Source: an uncultured Eubacteriales bacterium (GTDB taxonomy: Bacteria > Bacillota > Clostridia > Christensenellales > Aristaeellaceae). From it: a DNA stretch of 12,923 nt. This document shows positions 6,062 to 12,923 of this stretch, one piece after another. The DNA lies in contig USCR01000060.1 in NCBI GenBank assembly GCA_900553295.1, positions 1-12,923 of the forward strand, written 5' to 3'. A program made the translations under genes and the position numbers. Positions within the stretch are counted from its first letter, which is position 1. The number at the start of each line of letters is the position of its first letter. The notes below the pieces were generated by a model. The model did not search any database. It saw only the letters and a program-made list of their open reading frames with translations, and was not told the DNA's origin.

Positions 6062-6091
6062 ATTCTATCACGGGCAAAGAAGACGTGTCAA
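6062..6091 (-). promoter_or_regulatory. Sigma-A promoter of the small ORF unit
   Basis: Minus strand: perfect TTGACA (6086-6091), an 18-base spacer, then TAGAAT (6062-6067). It starts 10 bases after the DUF362 gene stop and predicts a leader of about 25 bases before the small ORF ATG. Confidence 0.75.
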
Positions 6092-6101
6092 GGCTTTGCC
6101 C

Positions 6102-7208
6102 TTATTTCATGGAGATCAGCTCATAGGCCCGCTGACCCAGGCCGATCTTTTCCCCGTGGGAGAGCTGGCTACGCCACTCGGAAACGGGATAGCTGTTGAT
6201 GAAGTGGTCGTCGCTGATGTGGGGCATCTCGGAAAGCCGGGTGCCGGGAATGGGTTCGGCCCGGAGGCAGGCGTCCGCGCAGGCCTGGTCGATGGCCACC
6301 GCGTCCGCGGAGGCAAACATGCCGATATCCGGCAGGATAGGCGCGTCGTTGCAGCCGTGGCAGTCGCAGCAGGGGCTGATATCCTGCACCAGGTTGATGT
6401 GGAACTGGGGTCGGCCCTGCACCACCGCCAGGGCGTATTCCGCCATTTTGCAGTTGAGGATTTCGTTGGTGTTGTCGGCGCCGGCATGGGTGGCGTCCTT
6501 GGGGCAGGCGCCGATGCAGCGGCCGCAGCCCACGCACTTGTCATGGTTGATGGTGGCCTTGCGGTTTTCGATGGTGATGGCGTCGTGGGCGCAGTTCTTC
6601 TGGCAGAAGCCGCAGCCGATGCACAGGCTCTGGTCCACCTCGGGCTTGCCGGCGGCGTGCATTTCCATCTTGCCCGCCCGGGAGCCGCAGCCCATGCCCA
6701 GGTCCTTGATGGCCCCGCCAAAGCCCGTGGATTCATGCCCCTTGAAGTGGTTCAGGCTGATGATGATGTCCGCGTCCATGATGGCCTGGCCGATCTTGGC
6801 CTCCTTCACATAGTCGCCCTTCACGGGCACCAGAGCCTCATCGGTGCCCTTGACGCCGTCGGCGATGATCACGTGGCAGCCCGTGGAGAGGGGGCTGAAG
6901 CCGTTCTCATAGGCGGTGCTCAGGTGATCCAGGGCGTTTTTCCGGCTGCCCACATAGAGGGTGTTGCAGTCGGTGAGGAAGGGCTTGCCGCCGTGGGCCT
7001 TCACATAGTCGGCCACGGCCTTGGCCCAGTTGGGGCGCAGGAACGCCAGGTTCCCCAGCTCGCCGAAGTGCATCTTGATGGCCACATACTTGCCGTCCAT
7101 GTCGATGTTGCCCAGCCCGGCCTTGTCCAGCAGGCGCTGGAGCTTATGGGTCAGGGACTCCTCGTGATGCACGCGGAAATCTGTAAAATACACCTTGGAC
7201 TTTTCCAT
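6102..7208 (-). CDS. DUF362 protein with two [4Fe-4S] ferredoxin motifs
   Basis: 368 residues. A DUF362 domain surrounds an inserted ferredoxin region. N-terminal part: VAIKMHFGELGN (43-54) and the D-I-I-I-S-LNHFKGHESTGFGGAIKDLGMG stretch (147-173), typical of DUF362. Cluster motifs: Cys196/199/202/206 (CIGCGFCQKNC) and Cys225/228/231/235 (CVGCGRCIGACP). A further Cys group, CCDCHGC, is at 280-286. No signal peptide, so cytosolic. The family's reaction is not established; it is treated as an electron-transfer or uncharacterised Fe-S protein common in anaerobes. It is the last gene of the minus-strand operon, 36 bases after the GNAT-ManA stop, with GGAAGG before the ATG. Confidence 0.85.
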   Translation of the reverse strand: MEKSKVYFTDFRVHHEESLTHKLQRLLDKAGLGNIDMDGKYVAIKMHFGELGNLAFLRPNWAKAVADYVKAHGGKPFLTDCNTLYVGSRKNALDHLSTAYENGFSPLSTGCHVIIADGVKGTDEALVPVKGDYVKEAKIGQAIMDADIIISLNHFKGHESTGFGGAIKDLGMGCGSRAGKMEMHAAGKPEVDQSLCIGCGFCQKNCAHDAITIENRKATINHDKCVGCGRCIGACPKDATHAGADNTNEILNCKMAEYALAVVQGRPQFHINLVQDISPCCDCHGCNDAPILPDIGMFASADAVAIDQACADACLRAEPIPGTRLSEMPHISDDHFINSYPVSEWRSQLSHGEKIGLGQRAYELISMK

Positions 7209-7244
7209 GGGAATCCTTCCTTCCTATGTTCACACGCTTGTGGC

Positions 7245-8705
7245 TTACTTGCCAGCGGGCATGGAGAGCGCCGCGCGGCCGCGGCCCTCCAGGGTCAGGG
7301 CCGGACAGGCAGCGGGCAGCAGCAGGCTCTGCCCGGCGGCCAGCGCCCGTTCCCCGCCCTCCCAGCGCAGGGTCAGGTCATCCAGGGCGGTAAGCAGCCC
7401 GAAGTCCTTGACCGGGGGTACTTCCACCTGGCCCTCCGCCTTGAGCAGATCCAGGGTAAAGTAGGTGGTGTCCAGTACCCGGGCGCAGGGGGCGTCGGGG
7501 GCGGGCACGGGGTCCAGGGCAAAGTGCAGGTCGGTGACGTCCAGGGCCTTGTCCAGGTGCAGCTCCCGCTTGTTGCCCTTGGCGTCCACTCGGTCCCAGT
7601 CGTAGAAGCGGTAGGTCACGTCCGAGGACTGCTGGATCTCGTAGAGCATAATCCCCTCGCCGATGGCGTGGACGCATCCGGCGGGGATGAAGCACACGTC
7701 CCCGGGCTTTACGGCCACCCGGCGCAAAAGCGGCTGCACCGCCGCCCCCGCCAGGCACGCGCTCCGCAGCCGCTCCAGCTCCGTCCCGGGAACGATGCCG
7801 TATACCAGTTCGCTCCCCGGTTCCGCCCGGAGAATCAGCCAGGCCTCGGTCTTGCCCAGCTTGCCGTTCTCATGCTCATGGGCATAGGCGTCCCCGGGAT
7901 GCACCTGCACGCTCAGGGATTCCCGGGCGTCCAGGAGCTTGAGCAGCAGGGGGAAGGTCTCCCCGGCGTAGGCGCCCACCAGCTTTTCCCCGTAGCGGGC
8001 AATGAGCTCCGGGAGCTTTACCCCCATGGGGTCGGCGCTCTCCAGGCCGGGAATGCAGCTGACCTCCAGGCTCTCCCCGGTGGTATCGTTGGGAATCTCC
8101 TTGCCATAGACCTCCCGCCGTTTTTTGCCGCCCCAGGGGGTCAGGCTGCCGCCGCGGAAGGCGGGGGTCATGGGAATGGGCAGCAGCGGGCAGTCCGCCG
8201 TGAGGGGCATCTCCAGGCAGGGATAGTCCTGGCTCAGGTCCGGGGGATAGTGCACGGCGCCGGCCCGGCGCATGCCCTGGCTCTCATACAGGTGCAGGGC
8301 GGCGGCGTTCTCCGCGGAGGTATCGCAGCGCAGGCTGTCGCAGCCCATACCCTGGAGAATCTGGATGATCTCCCCCAGCACCTTGCGGCCCAGGCCCTGC
8401 CCCCGCAGCTCCCCGGCCACGGCAAAGCGATGGAAGCTGCCCGGCCGCGTGCCGAAGAGCCAGTCCACCCGGGCGTACTGCTCCTCCTGCTCCTGGTCGA
8501 TGGCCACGGCGCAGATGGGCGCGCCCCCCTGCCGGGCCACGTAAAGGCGCCCGGCTTCCAAATCCTCCCGGACAATGTCCCGGGAGGGGTATTCTCCCCA
8601 GCTCCACTGGTTCAGCCCCCCCGCTGCCTGCATTTGCGCGCAGGTGCTTTCGTACAGGGCGCAGATGGCCTCCAGGTCCTCCATACGGGCAATTTCCAGC
8701 ATCAT
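7245..8705 (-). CDS. Fusion: GNAT acetyltransferase + class I mannose-6-phosphate isomerase (ManA)
   Basis: 486 residues in one uninterrupted frame. Residues 1 to about 167 are a GNAT domain with acetyl-CoA loop RGQGLG (101-106) and the C-terminal SAENAAALHLYESQGM. Residues about 174-486 are a complete class I mannose-6-phosphate isomerase, which interconverts mannose-6-P and fructose-6-P. It opens MTPAFRGGSLTPWGGKK, and zinc ligands are expected at Gln267 and His269 (SVQVHP), Glu287 (GKTEAW) and His346 (PAGCVHAIG); QQSSDVTYRFYDWDR follows. Family ManA is about 315 residues, so both halves look full length. The ATG overlaps the ABC transporter stop (ATGA), implying coupled translation. A separate ManA start is unlikely: the in-frame ATG of LEMPLT has GGAG directly abutting it. 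Confidence 0.85.
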   Translation of the reverse strand: MMLEIARMEDLEAICALYESTCAQMQAAGGLNQWSWGEYPSRDIVREDLEAGRLYVARQGGAPICAVAIDQEQEEQYARVDWLFGTRPGSFHRFAVAGELRGQGLGRKVLGEIIQILQGMGCDSLRCDTSAENAAALHLYESQGMRRAGAVHYPPDLSQDYPCLEMPLTADCPLLPIPMTPAFRGGSLTPWGGKKRREVYGKEIPNDTTGESLEVSCIPGLESADPMGVKLPELIARYGEKLVGAYAGETFPLLLKLLDARESLSVQVHPGDAYAHEHENGKLGKTEAWLILRAEPGSELVYGIVPGTELERLRSACLAGAAVQPLLRRVAVKPGDVCFIPAGCVHAIGEGIMLYEIQQSSDVTYRFYDWDRVDAKGNKRELHLDKALDVTDLHFALDPVPAPDAPCARVLDTTYFTLDLLKAEGQVEVPPVKDFGLLTALDDLTLRWEGGERALAAGQSLLLPAACPALTLEGRGRAALSMPAGK

Positions 8706-10474
8706 GCGGTTTCTTCCCCCTTTTCGGTGTACATTTCATACAGGTGAGCGTACAGCCCGCCCTTCTTCATCAGCTCCGCGTGGGAGCCCATTTCCTCCAC
8801 GCCATTTTCCGTGAGCACCCAGATGGTATCCGCCCCACGGATGGTGGTCAGCCGGTGGGCGATGGTGAACACCGTACGCCCGCGGGCCAGCTTCTCCAGG
8901 GACTGCTGCACCAGGCGCTCGCTCTCGTTGTCCAGGGCGGAGGTGGCCTCGTCCAGGATCAGGATGGGCGGATTTTTCAGGAACACCCGGGCGATGGAAA
9001 TGCGCTGCTTCTGCCCGCCGGAGAGCTTCACGCCCCGCTCGCCCACGAAGGTGTCATATCCCTGGGGCAGGGCGGAGATGAAGTCGTGGGCCCCGGCCAG
9101 CTTGGCGGCCTGGATGACCTCCTCCCGGCTGGCCCCGGGCTTGCCGTAGACAATATTGTCATACACCGAGCCGGAGAACAGGTATACCTCCTGCTGCACC
9201 ATGCCGATGGCGTTGCGCAGGCTCTTGAGGGTCACGTCCTTGACGTCCTTGCCGTCGATGAGCAGCCGTCCGCCGCTCACGTCGTAAAAGCGGGGAATCA
9301 AGTTGCACAGGGTGGTTTTGCCGCTGCCCGAGGGGCCCACCAGGGCCACGGATTCCCCGGGGCGGACGGTGAGGTTCAGGTGGCTGAGGACGCTGTGCTC
9401 GTCGTCGGCGTAGTGGAAGCTCACGTTGTCAAAGGTGACGGCGCCCCGCACCTGGCCCAGGGCCTTGGCGCCGGGCTTGTCCTTGATCTCCCGGGGCGCG
9501 TCCATGATTTCGTAAAAGCGCTCGATGCCCGTCATGCCCCGCTGGAACTGCTCGGTAAACTCCACAATCCGCCGGATGGAGGTCAGCAGCATGTTGGCAT
9601 AGAGCAGGTAGGCCATGAATTCCGAGGCGGTGAGGTGTCCGGCCTTGATTTGCAAGGCGCCCGCCACCACCACCACGATGTACATCACACCGTCGAAAAT
9701 GCGGTTGGAGGTGGAAAAGGCCGCCATGCACTCGTAGGACATCTTCTTGAACTTGAGGAACTTCTGGTTGCCCTCGTCAAACTTGCGCTCCTCGATCTCC
9801 TCGTTGGCGAAGGACTTCACCACGCGGATGCCCAACAGGCTGTCCTCCACCTGGGCGTTGATCTCGCCCACCTGCTTGTTGCGCTCCTTGAAGACGTAGC
9901 GCATGCGCTTGTTGAAGTAGCGGGTGGTCACGAGCATCAGGGGCAGCACGGCGAACATCATCAGCGTCAGGGGAATATTCATCCCGCACAGGATTACGAA
10001 GCTCACCAGGATCTTGATGCCCGCGATGAAGAATTCCTCCGGACAGTGGTGGGCAAACTCCGTCACCTCAAACAGGTCGGAGGTCATGCGGGACATGATC
10101 TGTCCCACCTTGGTTTCGCTGTAATAGCTGAAGGACAGCTGCTGCAGGTGGGCGAACAGCTCCGTGCGCATGTCCGTCTCAATATAGGAGCCCATGATGT
10201 GGCCGATGGAGGCCATGTAGTAGTTGGCCGCGGCGTCAATGAGCCGCAGCACCAGGTACACGCCACCCAGCTTGAGCACAAAGGAGGTGGTCAGGCTGGC
10301 GATGTCGGTGGTGGCGCGGTCGGTAATGGCGGAAACGATCAGGGGCAGCACCAGCTCGCACACGGTGGTCAGCGCCGCGCAGAACAGGTCGATGGCCACG
10401 GTCTTGCCGTACTTCCTGTAATAGGGCAGGAAGCGGCGCACCAGGGTGGAGCTCTTCATGGTATGACCTTGCAA
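8702..10474 (-). CDS. ABC exporter half-transporter (fused membrane domain + ATPase, MsbA/multidrug type)
   Basis: About 590 residues. Six-helix exporter domain (about 20-320), then ATPase with Walker A GPSGSGKTT, Q loop VQQEVYLFSG, signature LSGGQKQR, Walker B ILILDEATSALD and H loop AHR. All catalytic motifs are intact; it likely works as a homodimer exporting lipid, peptide or drug. The best start is TTG at 10474, because a perfect AAGGAGG lies 8 bases before it. ATG at 10459 (weak AAGG) and GTG at 10492 (no Shine-Dalgarno) are the alternatives. It lies between aroQ and the GNAT-ManA gene and overlaps the latter by ATGA, so it is part of the operon. Substrate not predictable. Confidence 0.9.
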   Translation of the reverse strand: MQGHTMKSSTLVRRFLPYYRKYGKTVAIDLFCAALTTVCELVLPLIVSAITDRATTDIASLTTSFVLKLGGVYLVLRLIDAAANYYMASIGHIMGSYIETDMRTELFAHLQQLSFSYYSETKVGQIMSRMTSDLFEVTEFAHHCPEEFFIAGIKILVSFVILCGMNIPLTLMMFAVLPLMLVTTRYFNKRMRYVFKERNKQVGEINAQVEDSLLGIRVVKSFANEEIEERKFDEGNQKFLKFKKMSYECMAAFSTSNRIFDGVMYIVVVVAGALQIKAGHLTASEFMAYLLYANMLLTSIRRIVEFTEQFQRGMTGIERFYEIMDAPREIKDKPGAKALGQVRGAVTFDNVSFHYADDEHSVLSHLNLTVRPGESVALVGPSGSGKTTLCNLIPRFYDVSGGRLLIDGKDVKDVTLKSLRNAIGMVQQEVYLFSGSVYDNIVYGKPGASREEVIQAAKLAGAHDFISALPQGYDTFVGERGVKLSGGQKQRISIARVFLKNPPILILDEATSALDNESERLVQQSLEKLARGRTVFTIAHRLTTIRGADTIWVLTENGVEEMGSHAELMKKGGLYAHLYEMYTEKGEETA

Positions 10475-10513
10475 GGGAAGGGCCTCCTTCACAGAAAATG
10501 ATGGGGTTGCGCG

Positions 10514-10951
10514 TTATTCGCCGCGGCGCAGGAGGGCTTCCAGGGCCAGCACATAGCCCTGCTTGCCAAAGCCCGCGATCTGCCCCAGGCAGGCCGGGGC
10601 GGTGTAGGACACATGCCGGTAGCCCTCCCGGGACTGGATATTGGAAAAGTGTACCTCCACCACCGGCGGGGCGATGGACGCGATGGCGTCATGGAGCGCC
10701 ACGGAGGTGTGGGTATAGCCGCCGGGATTGAACACCACGCCGTCCAGCTTGTCCATGTGTGCCTGTTGCAGGGCGTCGATGAGCGCGCCCTCGTGGTTGC
10801 TCTGGAAAAAAGTAACCTCGCACCCCAGGCGCTCCGCCTCTTTGCGGATGTATCCCAGGATGGACTCGAAGGTTTCCGCGCCGTACACCCCCACCTCCCG
10901 GATGCCGGTGAAGTTGATGTTCGGCCCATTGAGTACCAGGAAGCGCTTCAT
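10514..10951 (-). CDS. aroQ: 3-dehydroquinate dehydratase, type II
   Basis: 145 residues, the family's usual length. It converts 3-dehydroquinate to 3-dehydroshikimate, third step of the shikimate pathway. Visible motifs: LNGPNIN (7-13); the flexible lid with catalytic Tyr23 in REVGVYG; SNHEG (51-55); FNPGGYTHTS (74-83), with Asn75 and His81; catalytic His101 in EVHFSN; and REGYRHVS with Arg112. It overlaps the aroE stop by ATGA, so the two consecutive pathway steps are made from one message. Confidence 0.95.
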   Translation of the reverse strand: MKRFLVLNGPNINFTGIREVGVYGAETFESILGYIRKEAERLGCEVTFFQSNHEGALIDALQQAHMDKLDGVVFNPGGYTHTSVALHDAIASIAPPVVEVHFSNIQSREGYRHVSYTAPACLGQIAGFGKQGYVLALEALLRRGE

Positions 10952-11736
10952 GGCAGCTTCAGCTCCTTCATCAGTTGATCCGTAAGCGCCCGGCCCAGGC
11001 TCTGCCCCTGCCAGATGCTTTCCGCCTCCACCGCCTGGTGGATGAGCATATACAGCCCCGTGCAGGCGGGCACCCCGGCTTCCCGGGCCGCCCGGGTAAG
11101 GCAGGTTTCCGCGGGGTTGTAGATCATGTCCGCCACGCCGCAGGCCCGGGGCAGCATCACCCGCAGCTGCTCACCGGTGAGGGGGCAGCCCTCCCCGTGG
11201 GGATACATGCCCACGGGGGTGCAGTTCACCAGCACCCCGGAGAAGCGCTCCGCCAGCTCGCCGTATCCCAGCTCCCCCGGTTCGGGCTTGCGGGAGACCA
11301 GGGTCACCGACGCGGCCCCCAGGGCCTTGAGCGCCGTGCGCGCCGCCTGGGACGCGCCGCCGGTGCCCAGCACATAGGCCGGATGTCCCGCCACGGGGAT
11401 GCCGTAGCGCTCCAGCATGGCCATAAAGCCCGCCACGTCCGTATTGTACCCCCGGGAGGCGCCCTCCCGGCAAAGGACGGTGTTCACCGCGCCCACCTGC
11501 CGGGCGAAATCGTCCACCCCGTCCAGCAGGGGCATGACCTCCTCCTTGTAGGGGATGGTTACGTTCATGCCGTCCAGCTCCCGGCACAGGGCCGGGAAGC
11601 GTGCTCCCAGCTCTCCCCGGGGAATCTCCAGCAGGCGATAGTCCGCCTGCAGTCCCAGGACGCGGAAAATCGCCTGATGAATGGGCACAGAATAGCTGTG
11701 CCCCAGGCGTTCACCCAGCAGCGCATAGCGGCGCAT
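10948..11736 (-). CDS. aroE: Shikimate dehydrogenase (NADP+)
   Basis: 262 residues, normal for the family. It reduces 3-dehydroshikimate to shikimate, the step after AroQ. Motifs: HSYSVPIHQ (13-21) for shikimate binding; catalytic Lys64 in NVTIPYK; GAVNT; Asp100 in GYNTDVAGF; nucleotide loop GTGGAS (124-129); NCTPVGMYP; DMIYNP; and a C-terminal G-YMLIHQ. The frame is open upstream to 12003, but ATG at 11736, 5 bases behind GGAGGAGG, gives the standard N-terminus. First gene of the minus-strand operon, with a leader of about 85 bases from the promoter at 11830. Confidence 0.95.
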   Translation of the reverse strand: MRRYALLGERLGHSYSVPIHQAIFRVLGLQADYRLLEIPRGELGARFPALCRELDGMNVTIPYKEEVMPLLDGVDDFARQVGAVNTVLCREGASRGYNTDVAGFMAMLERYGIPVAGHPAYVLGTGGASQAARTALKALGAASVTLVSRKPEPGELGYGELAERFSGVLVNCTPVGMYPHGEGCPLTGEQLRVMLPRACGVADMIYNPAETCLTRAAREAGVPACTGLYMLIHQAVEAESIWQGQSLGRALTDQLMKELKLP

Positions 11737-11829
11737 GCGTCCTCCTCCTTGCGCGCATCCATGGAAAAGCGCGCCGGCGGAGGATTCCGACAGCCGCGCA
11801 TGGTTCCAGGAAAAATTTTCATCCAGTTT

Positions 11830-11838
11830 ATTATAGCA
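11830..11838 (-). promoter_or_regulatory. Extended -10 promoter of the aroE operon
   Basis: Minus strand: TGcTATAAT, a perfect -10 with the extended TG. The -35 position (TTCCCC, 11853-11858) is poor, as is usual for extended -10 promoters. Transcription would start near 11823, leaving a leader of about 85 bases in which I see no known riboswitch or T-box. Confidence 0.6.
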
Positions 11839-11895
11839 TGTTTTTTCTTTCAGGGGAAGCGCGGGCCTGTGGGATTTCTCACCCCGGGCGTATGT

Positions 11896-11924
11896 TTGAC
11901 AAGCTGCCCGCGGAATTCTATAAT
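11896..11924 (+). promoter_or_regulatory. Consensus sigma-A promoter of the membrane protein gene
   Basis: TTGACA (11896-11901), 17-base spacer, TATAAT (11919-11924): a perfect match to the housekeeping consensus with optimal spacing. It points away from the aroE promoter and gives a leader of about 60 bases. High constitutive transcription is expected unless repressed. Confidence 0.85.
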
Positions 11925-11990
11925 AAGCTTGTTGCGCTGCCGCTGGGCTTTGAAACCAAACGCGCGGAGCAGCCAGAAGGAGATGAATCC

Positions 11991-12623
11991 ATGACCGCAG
12001 CAAAAAAGCGGATACCTGCGTTTTCCCCCCTGCTGAAAAAGATCTTTCGCTTTGCTTCCATGACGCTGGCCACGCTGATGCTGGTGGCGTTATTCTACCT
12101 GGCCGTGGTGCTGGGTCAGCCCCAGGAGCCGGAGAACCCCATCACCGTATCCCAGGATCAGCCGCTGCTGGCGGCCAGCCCTGCCCTGAACATCCAGAGC
12201 GAGCGGCAGATCTCCACCCTATCCGAAACCTTTCCGGTGCCTATCCTGGCCTTTATGGAAGGCATGGGACCCACGTTGCAGTCCGGCACCAGCTATGACC
12301 TGGCCTTTGAAAATGGCTTTGCCCGCCTTGCGGAGCTGACCTACACCACCGACAGCGGCCTGACCTTTACCTTGACCACCATTTACCCGGCGCGGGCCTT
12401 AAGCCTGCTGAAGAAGGGCGACTATACTCTCGCCGGGGCCGCGGCCCAGAATCTCACGGGATATACCGCCGTACGCATGGAGGATGAGGACCACATCCGC
12501 CTGCATGCCCAGGCCAGCGACGCGGTGTATGTCCTTACCGTGCCGCAGATGTCCGACGAAAGTCTCTCTGCGGTAACGCGGGTGTTGCAGCTGGTATCGC
12601 CCGGGGAAAGCGGTAGCCTGTAA
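11991..12623 (+). CDS. Single-pass membrane-anchored protein of unknown function
   Basis: 210 residues. A basic head (AAKKR, LLKKIFR) is followed by one hydrophobic segment, about 22-42 (ASMTLATLMLVALFYLAVVL), without a clear cleavage site. The remaining 168 residues, presumably outside, are mixed alpha/beta, with SGTSYDLAFENGFARLAELTY, LTFTLTTIYPARAL and a final region VYVLTVPQMSDESLSAVTRVLQLV. No catalytic motif and no cysteines are evident, and I do not recognise a family. AAGGAGA lies 7 bases before the ATG. It is expressed from a perfect promoter and diverges from the aroE operon; nothing nearby suggests its job. It is followed by a hairpin (GGTGGAG/CTCCACC, 12627-12645) and repeat copy C. 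Confidence 0.8.
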   Translation: MTAAKKRIPAFSPLLKKIFRFASMTLATLMLVALFYLAVVLGQPQEPENPITVSQDQPLLAASPALNIQSERQISTLSETFPVPILAFMEGMGPTLQSGTSYDLAFENGFARLAELTYTTDSGLTFTLTTIYPARALSLLKKGDYTLAGAAAQNLTGYTAVRMEDEDHIRLHAQASDAVYVLTVPQMSDESLSAVTRVLQLVSPGESGSL

Positions 12624-12655
12624 TGAGGTGGAGATGCTCTCCACCCCGGGGTGTG

Positions 12656-12770
12656 GCAAAAGTGGTTGTCACCACTTTTGCGAGGAAGCAACTTCGGCCA
12701 ATCAGAGGTCGTCCGAAGTTGTAATGAAAATCGGAGGGGCTGCGGCCCCTCCGACACCTGCTGAATGTTT
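12656..12770 (+). repeat. Structured intergenic element, copy C (short form)
   Basis: First stem GCAAAAGTGGT (12656-12666) with ACCACTTTTGC (12671-12681). Then the linker shared with copy A (12675-12688). Main stem CAACTTCGG (12689-12697) with CCGAAGTTG (12713-12721) and a 15-nt loop CCAATCAGAGGTCGT, one base different from copy A. Third stem CGGAGGGG (12732-12739) with CCCCTCCG (12746-12753), then the tail shared with copy B. It lacks the second stem module of A and B. It lies directly downstream of the membrane protein gene, same strand. Confidence 0.6.
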
Positions 12771-12781
12771 TTGACAGTCTG

Positions 12782-12818
12782 AAGCCAGGAGGCTTGTGCT
12801 TCCTGGCTTTTGCTTTAT
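12782..12818 (+). terminator. Intrinsic terminator after repeat copy C
   Basis: Arms AAGCCAGGA (12782-12790) and TCCTGGCTT (12801-12809) pair perfectly over 9 positions, followed by TTTGCTTT. It ends the membrane protein transcript, so copy C would be included in that message as a 3' structured region. Confidence 0.75.
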
Positions 12819-12861
12819 TAAGTCAAACAGCATTTTCTGTTTTGCAAAACGCCTTTTCTCC

Positions 12862-12923
12862 GGGGGGTGGCTCCGCCGGCCAGGGGGGCAGGGGGGATTC
12901 CGACCTCCCCCCTATGCCCCCCT
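12862..12923. repeat. G6-run inverted repeat at the window end
   Basis: Three runs of six G lie at 12862-12867, 12883-12888 and 12891-12896. The arm 12882-12897 (AGGGGGGCAGGGGGGA) is nearly the reverse complement of 12906-12923, apart from a 2-base insertion, with an 8-base loop. It codes for nothing I can see, and 12819-12861 holds no gene either. It could form a strong cruciform or G-quadruplex, and is the sort of sequence where assemblies break. Confidence 0.6.

Noticed and set aside
6054..8747. Plus-strand open frame of 897 codons antisense to the DUF362 and GNAT-ManA genes
   Set aside because: Its composition (Gly, Ala, His, Val, Gln rich, no recognisable motif) is typical of the reverse frame of GC-rich genes; the minus strand holds clear protein families with Shine-Dalgarno sites.
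8744..10501. Plus-strand open frame of 585 codons antisense to the ABC exporter
   Set aside because: Shadow frame; the minus strand has all ABC ATPase motifs in order.
11737..11829. Riboswitch or T-box in the aroE leader
   Set aside because: No T-box consensus (TGGNACCGCG), no recognisable aptamer, and no terminator before the gene.
10975..11994. Plus-strand open frame antisense to aroE
   Set aside because: aroE motifs and start are unambiguous on the minus strand.
11737..12003. N-terminal extension of aroE to 12003
   Set aside because: It would run through both divergent promoters, and the family N-terminus begins at 11736 behind GGAGGAGG.

Overview
The window looks like a chromosomal segment of a fairly GC-rich, low-abundance-type Clostridia/Bacillota bacterium. 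The reasons are Gram-positive style genes and signals: strong AAGGAGG-type ribosome binding sites, consensus sigma-A promoters, a tRNA without an encoded CCA, a DUF362/ferredoxin protein and secreted cysteine peptidases. I cannot place it more finely from sequence alone.

Left end (1-1302, minus strand): a patchwork of gene pieces, not intact genes. Reading right to left it holds the C-terminus of one sugar ABC permease, about two thirds of the partner permease, a short hydrophobic piece resembling the N-terminus of TrkH, a short piece of the 23S rRNA uracil methyltransferase RlmD, and the catalytic half of a PhoR-type sensor kinase running off the edge. At about 1302 this switches to a plus-strand YesM/LytS-type kinase that lacks its sensor half and has Gln where the phosphorylated His should be. 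This is either an assembly chimera or real gene wreckage.

Protease pair (2162-4697): a secreted C39/papain-like cysteine peptidase (minus) and a secreted caspase-like peptidase with an EF-hand loop and a FlgD-like Ig domain (plus) diverge from a 247-bp region that carries AT-rich palindromes. Then come terminators, a tRNA-Ala(GGC) with its own promoter, and a RimJ/RimL-like acetyltransferase. Just upstream of the acetyltransferase is a compact transcription unit: consensus promoter, a 34-codon ORF with a perfect Shine-Dalgarno, and an intrinsic terminator. It looks like either a small-protein gene or a leader-peptide attenuator.

Right half (6102-11736, minus strand): a tight operon in the order aroE - aroQ - ABC exporter - GNAT::ManA fusion - DUF362 iron-sulfur protein, with two ATGA stop/start overlaps and a promoter at 11830-11838. 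Diverging from it is a plus-strand single-pass membrane protein of unknown function with a perfect consensus promoter.

Repeated structured element: three plus-strand copies (about 1983-2140, 4725-4890, 12656-12770), each immediately downstream of a plus-strand gene. They share a 9-10 bp hairpin with an invariant 15-nt loop length, and the stem sequence changes in a compensatory way between copies. This is the best candidate for something undescribed in the window. The sequence ends in a G6-run inverted repeat.
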